Source: Micropterix aruncella (taxonomy: Eukaryota > Arthropoda > Insecta > Lepidoptera > Micropterigidae). From it: DNA of 64,000 bases. The translations under genes were made by a program, and so were the position numbers. The notes beneath the pieces were generated by a model. The model saw only the letters and a program-made list of their open reading frames with translations. It was not told where the DNA came from and made no database searches. Positions within the stretch are counted from its first letter, which is position 1. Each line of letters starts with the position of its first letter. The DNA is taken from positions 32,737,992 to 32,801,991 of the forward strand of contig OX155966.1 in assembly GCA_944548615.1 (NCBI GenBank). The letters run 5' to 3'. Positions 59,011 through 64,000 of the stretch are shown one piece after another.

Positions 59011-59264
59011 CATAGGCAATAAGCTCACTGTGCGCATATATAGCTACCACAAAATACATAATATTGTTATTGAGACATGACCGATGACAGCCCTCATCGA
59101 ATCAGTGGCGAGGGGTGGCATGTCAATGGCATCTACGTAGACTAAGTGATGAATCTTTGAGCTACTACCTAATATCATCTAATATTACCGTAATGAGCTA
59201 AGCGTTGATGAATTCTCTACTACCAACTAAGATTTCAATGCAACGCACTATGGTTTAGGGAGAT
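59011..59264. other. spacer
   Basis: Nothing recognised. Confidence 0.35.
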
Positions 59265-59920
59265 AATGGGCCCAGTGCAGTTGGGCCATTATGACCCATG
59301 TGTAAAGGTCGGCCCAACTCACAGATTAGCACCCATCCGGTAGCCTCGAAGTAGAAGTACAAGCCTGGGTAGGACTCTGAGCCTTCTGGCCTATTCCCTT
59401 GGGAAACAACCTTCGGGCGCTCCTTCACGGTTTGCGCACCGTGCGGCGTCAGCCAATCGAATGTGCATTCCGACTGATAACCGGGGGAGTCTGGAAACGG
59501 CTTTAATTTCTATAGAGCGGGGGTAGGTGTTAACCTTACGGCAACTGCTTTTGATACGACCAACCGGCTACCCGATAACGGGTCAACAGCCTAGCAAAGG
59601 AGGACGTGGTCCGCGATAGATTTGATAGACACCGAATCACCGCTCCGTAAGGGAGAGGACCGCGTAAGCGACCTCGAACCCGTAACTAGTCGGGAGATCG
59701 GAGAAATCTGACCGTAACTGAAAGTAAGGACGCGAGTGTCGGCCCGCTGTGAGGACAACCGGTTTCTCGCGGTAAGGCGTTGGCTTCTTACGAACGAGTG
59801 GCGTAACTAGACAGTGGATTGTTTCGTCTTTTACACTCATCTCACGGAAGACAGAACGATCAAATATCGTTAAGACTTCCTGAGGTGACGAGCTCGCCCG
59901 TTGTAGTTGACAGCTCCAAG
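59265..59920 (+). repeat. GC-rich structured repeat family, copy G (near full length)
   Basis: Contains the ordered landmarks ACCCATCCGGTAGCCTCGAA, GCGCTCCTTCACGGTTTGCG, CACCGTGCGGCGTCAGCCAA, CGGGGGAGTCTGG, GTGGTCCGCGATAGATTTGA, AGGGAGAGGACCGCGTAAGC and the end GTGACGAGCTCGCCCGTTGT. About 655 bases. Confidence 0.78.
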
Positions 59921-60630
59921 TACGCGCTACGATAAATTCGCGACTATAATCGGTTGATTGAGATTGTTTTTAGATTTCACCTCTTATTACCCTTACCCCA
60001 GGGGTATTAAGGAGTGTCTTACCCTACAGTATTATTTTCCCGGCTGTAAGTCATATATGTTTGAGATGAGGGGGTTGTTTTTATCAAGGGGTTATTCTGT
60101 ACATCAAAATAAACAAGTTAAAAAAAATTATTTTTTTTTGGATTAAAAATATGTTTTAAATTTAGGGGATTATTCTTTTAGAGAACATTATTCTAAACGA
60201 AAAACTGAGATAAAAATCACCTACAAGTTTTCTATAATTTTGGCCTTTGTTACTGAAATGAAAATGTAATGTTTTGAAGTTGTACAAGAAGAACGTGAAA
60301 AAGGAAAAAAGAAGGAAACATTTTATAATAATAATAGTAGGTAATAATAAAAAAAATCAAGAAAAAATGTGAGCTTTTCTGCGGAAAATCTATTAGTTAA
60401 TCTATACCTAAAGTATATATCGTAAGTTTTGCGTTGGCTGTACAAAATGCCCTTTAAAAGGATATAATAAACAAAAAAGAAACAAAAAGAATAATAACAA
60501 AAGAAAAACATTTTTTCAAGTTAAATGAAGACGCAGAGGAAAGAAAAAATACGAATAAAAAAATACTCTAGAGAGAGGAGGGAGAGGGTTGATTGTTACA
60601 GAATTCGGTTTCTCGCGCTTTTTGAACCTT
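59921..60630. other. AT-rich spacer
   Basis: Low-complexity A-rich stretches at 60270-60540. No gene or element end is recognised. Confidence 0.4.
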
Positions 60631-60644
60631 AGTCCAGTAACCTA

Positions 60645-61085
60645 TAGTAGGGCCAAAATCAACGTGCACCTGGAGTCATAAATCATTAGGCCGGATGACG
60701 CGCGTAAGGATGTCCAACAAGTCGACGTTGCTTATCGATAATTTACTCAAATCAAATAATTTATTCTCTTAAAAACTTAAAATATATTTTTTATATTCTT
60801 AATAAATGAGTTTAAAACTAACTAAAGCAATCATTACAAATTATTACGAAAATTTTCATCATAATCTATAATATCCATCGATATCTCTTGGCATCTATAT
60901 CGATCCAAAAATCGATCCATCATAGTCCATCGATATTCCATCGATACATCGATAATCCATCAATACTGCTATTATTATTTTTTAAACACGCATCCCCATA
61001 GTGCCAGCGAAAGACAGCGAGTGTGAGCGAGAGGTCCGGCCAAATGATTTATGACTCCAGGTGCACGTTGATTTTGGCCCTACTA
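60645..61085. mobile_element. MITE with about 50-bp perfect TIRs, TA target
   Basis: TAGTAGGGCCAAAATCAACG and the next 25 bases at the left are exactly complementary to the right end. The element is bordered by TA on both sides (60643-60644 and 61086-61087), as for Tc1/mariner-type MITEs. Its interior contains CATCGATA-type repeats (about 60890-60960). It lies inside the left inverted repeat of the larger element; the right repeat shows the uninterrupted sequence. Confidence 0.85.
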
Positions 61086-61306
61086 TAGTACATCATAAGT
61101 TGTATCAAGTGGGGTAGTTAGTTTCGTTTTTTTCTTGTATGGGATGTGCCTGAGATGCAAAATCCAAGTTTTTACCTTGACAGCCCTCCGTACCACTTTT
61201 GAATATCTCAAAAACTGCATTTTTTGCACCTTTTTCAGTTTCTTCCTATTTTGATTATGAAGGAGCACGTTTTCAACAAAAATAATTTTATTTAGTTTCA
61301 AACTAC

Positions 61307-61892
61307 ATTAAATTTGCTATAATTTGAGACTGGAATGGACTGGAAAAGTTTCTGAGATACAGCTTTTAAAAATTTAGCAAAATCTTCAAACTTGAGGATT
61401 TTAAGCAAAAAAAAAACAATATTTTTTTTATTATTTTATGCTTTATTTTATTTTTTTATTTATTTTTTTATTTTTAAACACATAAAAAAAATAGGGCGTT
61501 ACTTGTCAGGATTACATCACCCCACTAGGTATACGCCTGTGTTGGGATGATGAATATAAAGTTCTGTGGTATTTGCTAAGCCTGTGCGCGTTGCCTGCTG
61601 TCCTTTCTTCCGTCATATAAAAAAACAATACGTAATATAATTTAGTATAATATAATATAAATAATATAATGTAACATAAAATAATACAATATAATATAAC
61701 ATATTATATTATAACATAATAAAATGTAAGATATTATAATCTGTATATCCATAATATATATCTGTATATCCTTTAATTTGGGGTTAGAAATATATTTTAA
61801 TATATCATACTTTCGCATTCATCTCTAGTATAATTCGATAGCCAATGAGACACCCGTCTCTTAAACTGGTAGTCGGTTATGTTTAAAGTCTG
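61307..61892. other. AT-rich interior of the TIR element
   Basis: Contains TTTCTGAGATACAGCTTTTA, poly-T and TTTATTTA runs, and (ATAAT)n text near 61630-61735. A GC-balanced patch at 61500-61610 is unassigned. Confidence 0.4.
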
Positions 61893-62290
61893 TCATGTGT
61901 ACGAGTTAAATATATTACAGAGTTTAGGTCCGAGATATGCGTAGTGTCGTTGTCCGTATACAGTCCTCATTTTTGGTTGAATTTGTTTGTCTTTGTGTCT
62001 TGTGTTGTCTTTGTGTTCTGGTTTGTCTTTATCCGTGTTCCTCATGAGTTCCCCTGATAGCACACCATAACAGTGCGTATGTATAGTTGGCGTCGTCAAG
62101 TACTTTAAAGTCTGTATATAGGTCGTCCGACGGGGAGCGATATGGCTTCTTGTTAATGACTCTGAGCAAAGCATTTTGCGCCTTGACCAGTGGGTCAAGA
62201 TTTGTTCTTGCCATAACGCCCCAACGATTTGTCCGTATGTAAGTAGAGTCTGTGCCAGTGCATATATGTTAATCATATACAAAAAGAAAG
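61893..62290 (-). pseudogene. LINE C-terminal fragment, frameshifted
   Basis: On the minus strand NIYALAQTLLTYGQIVGA shifts to ARTNLDPLVKAQNALLRVIN with KPYRSPSDDLYTDFKVLDDA, then shifts again to TVYGQRHYAYLGPKLCNIFN. These are the same blocks as in the LINEs at 52320 and 49940. Confidence 0.72.
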
Positions 62291-62299
62291 GAATGTTGA

Positions 62300-62826
62300 A
62301 GGTTAGGTTAGGTTCCAAAACGTCAAACTCGCAAAACGTCAACTTCGAGTGTAAAACCAAAGTTGTGTCTCTTTCCTCTTCTGTTCGTACTATAACTGTT
62401 GGCAACAGACAAGCGACTATCGACCCACACACTGTTTCACAGGATATGAAACAGTCGGATGAAGAATTGAAGACCTACCTTGCGTGCGATCTTTCGCCAT
62501 TCCCATAGTCTCTATTCACTCAATAGGAAATGCGGAAGGGAAATAAATCCTTTTTCTATGAAGCATTCAAACCTGACAATGTGGATGAGTTACAAGGAAA
62601 AGGAGAATTTGTGGTTGTAGATGGTGGTCTTCTCCTTCTCAAGGTGGTTTGGTCCAAGCACTCCTCGTTCGACCTCATAGCTGCCCAATATGTAAAATAT
62701 CTCAAGAGACGGTACGGTCAAAACATAGCTGTAGTGTTCCATGGTTACCCAACAGAGCCTAACAATAAGAGCACGAAGAGCTCTGAACGTAATCGCCGAG
62801 CTCAGGCACGGGGGAGACTCCTGTAG
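62300..62826 (+). pseudogene. PIN-like repeat-family gene, N-terminal part, two in-frame stops
   Basis: One frame reads VSQDMKQSDEELKTYLACDL, SPFP, stop, SLFTQ, stop, EMRKGNKSFFYEAF, then VVVDGGLLLLKVVW and YGQNIAVVFHGYPTEPNNKS with SSERNRRAQARG. I recognise the order as an insect repeat family (SPEELKxYxxxELAPFPxSLF..GMRKxxKSxxY...DGGxLLHxVVW...VVFDGY...STKxxxHxRR) that resembles a PIN/FEN nuclease fold. The usual VFDGY Asp is His here. The rest of the gene, including later acidic motifs, is missing. Confidence 0.65.
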
Positions 62827-63050
62827 TTTGAAAATACACAGCGTGCTCCTTCATGGTCAAAATGGGAAGCAACCGAAAAAGGTCCAAAAAAATTGTAGAA
62901 AGGTCCAAAAAAAAAGTGTTCCGGAAGGCTGCCGAGGTTGAAACTTGGATTTTGCATCCCAGGCATATCCCATACAAAAAAACAACGAAACTGACTACCC
63001 CCACTTGATGCAACTTAGGCCACCTATAACCATCACAAGGTTACTGGACT

Positions 63051-63594
63051 ACTGACTGGCCTTGAAAGTGGCTTTGAAAATATCACTTTTCATTTTCTGT
63101 TTGATGTACAGTCAGTATCACCCCTTGAAAAAATTGTCAACCGTTCCAAACACCCTATATGCACCAACTTTACTTAAAATTGCTCCGAGAATGCCAGAGT
63201 TAATCTCAAACATACATTTATACACAGATACATACTTTTTAATATAATATACGTTGGTTTCAAGTAACGACGTTAAAGAGAGCGTCATTAAATAAATTAA
63301 TAATTTCATGGCGTTATTGGCTTGCAATTAATTAAGTCAATGTGTTATGTATGCCACATAGCTGACAATATCGATTTTACAGAAGCTACCCCAGATCGGT
63401 CGTTGCATGCGAAGCCAAGCTTAGGCAAACTCAATTAGTGACCCTCATTCATCACACCACCAACACCACGCCGTCTGCGAATCTACTGCTAACGGTTTCG
63501 ACCGAGGCGTTTACAAATGCTAACCCGTTTAGATCTATGTACATTTTGTAACGTGTTACATTAGGTCATGCAGAAAATATAGGAATCACTAATT
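63051..63594. other. spacer
   Basis: No gene is recognised. 63380-63530 has balanced composition without identity. Confidence 0.4.
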
Positions 63595-63781
63595 GCAGAA
63601 AGGGCACATCAGCACCTTTTTGTGATCTCCACTTTTTGATTGGATTTTAATCTTTGTATGTAAATACACCTTCTGAGTAAAAACGGCACATCTCGGACTG
63701 CTCTAACCATGTTTGTTTAAGGCATCAAATTGTAGTTTATCGCAGAAAGGGCACATCGATGCCCATATGTGCCCTTTCTGC
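63595..63781. repeat. GCAGAAAGGGCACAT repeats, two forming a perfect hairpin
   Basis: GCAGAAAGGGCACAT occurs at 63595 and 63742 on the plus strand and inverted at 63767-63781. The last two form a 15-bp perfect stem with a 10-base loop. The hairpin lies about 118 bases upstream of the open frame starting at 63899, so it could be an element end or a promoter-proximal structure. Confidence 0.8.
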
Positions 63782-63898
63782 AAAGAAGTATATGGAGACC
63801 ACGTCAGTTATCATGACTGTCACTTTGACGTGTAATTTGACGTATATCCTTCATTCCCACAAGTGTTTTTCATTAAACCTTTGTCAATATTTGCCACA

Positions 63899-64000
63899 AT
63901 GAGCGATGAATCAGTGCCAAAACGAAAGAAAGGAGTATGCAACGATGTCGAGTATAAGAGGAACGTTGTGAAAAATGCCAAAGTTCGTGGAGACGAACAT
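63899..64000 (+). CDS. start of a basic protein, partial, runs off the window
   Basis: ATG in context CCACAATGAGC opens a frame that stays open to the last base. It reads MSDESVPKRKKGVCNDVEYK then RNVVKNAKVRGDEH. The KR.RGV...YKRNV...A...G pattern resembles, from memory, the start of a dispersed insect gene family of unknown function that is often repeat-associated. Only 34 codons are visible, so the identity is tentative. Confidence 0.5.
   Translation, partial: MSDESVPKRKKGVCNDVEYKRNVVKNAKVRGDEH

Larger units (their letters stand above)
60631..63050. mobile_element. element with long terminal inverted repeats carrying a PIN-like gene remnant
   Basis: Inverted repeats of about 230 bases flank the region: AGTCCAGTAACC (60631-60642) matches GGTTACTGGACT (63039-63050), and 61086-61306 matches 62823-63038 in reverse. 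Shared text includes ATCAAGTGGGG, AGTTTCGTT and GATGCAAAATCCAAGTTT. The left repeat is interrupted by a MITE. Between the repeats are a LINE fragment and a broken gene whose end abuts the right repeat. No target duplication has been identified. Confidence 0.65.

Overview
The window looks like a gene-poor, repeat-dense stretch of an insect nuclear genome, most likely from a moth or butterfly (inference). The evidence is AT-rich DNA, long (TA)n arrays, several Helitrons with TC...CTAG ends, many 5'-truncated non-LTR retrotransposons, a Penelope-like element, mariner remnants, and the GACTTCGAAAAAGGAGGAGG repeat near 53250, which I associate with lepidopteran genomes. There are no operons, bacterial-type genes or CRISPR arrays.

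Only one complete host-type gene is visible: a single-exon C2H2 zinc-finger protein on the minus strand (1118-2269), with a decayed extra finger just beyond its stop codon. A second possible gene starts at 63899 and runs off the right edge. Everything else recognisable is mobile or repetitive DNA, or unassigned spacer.

Layout. 1-5 kb: the zinc-finger gene, a GC-rich unclassified repeat (copy A) and a LINE tail. 5.3-11.3 kb: two Penelope-like elements (reverse transcriptase plus GIY-YIG nuclease) head to head in a near-perfect 5.5 kb palindrome, with a (TA)n array on each outer side. 11.3-20.6 kb: LINE remnants, a mariner remnant, a tRNA-like sequence, a Helitron interrupted by a LINE fragment and a solo LTR, and a palindromic MITE. 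22-27.6 kb: copies B-E of the GC-rich repeat (one split by a LINE fragment with a 15-bp target duplication) and a second MITE. 28-36 kb: mostly unique DNA with a 120-bp coding-like tandem repeat, an LTR-like block, a third (TA)n array, a short Helitron and a decayed hammerhead-like motif. 36.5-43.3 kb: a short Helitron, then a 5.5 kb autonomous-type but inactivated Helitron, both lying against one LINE 3' end. 43.3-56 kb: more LINE tails, a LINE with 102-bp flanking direct repeats, a pyrimidine tract, a mariner remnant and several perfect hairpins. 57.7-60 kb: copies F and G of the GC-rich repeat. 60.6-63.1 kb: a long-TIR element with an inserted MITE and a broken PIN-like gene. 63.6-64 kb: a hairpin and the start of an open frame.

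The elements do not cooperate as a pathway. What can be read is a history of insertions, because several events interrupt older elements and uninterrupted copies elsewhere in the window serve as empty-site references. The observations most worth following are the diverged Penelope palindrome with a shared frameshift, the all-same-orientation GC-rich repeat family, the PIN-like gene inside a TIR element, and the LINE with 102-bp flanking repeats.
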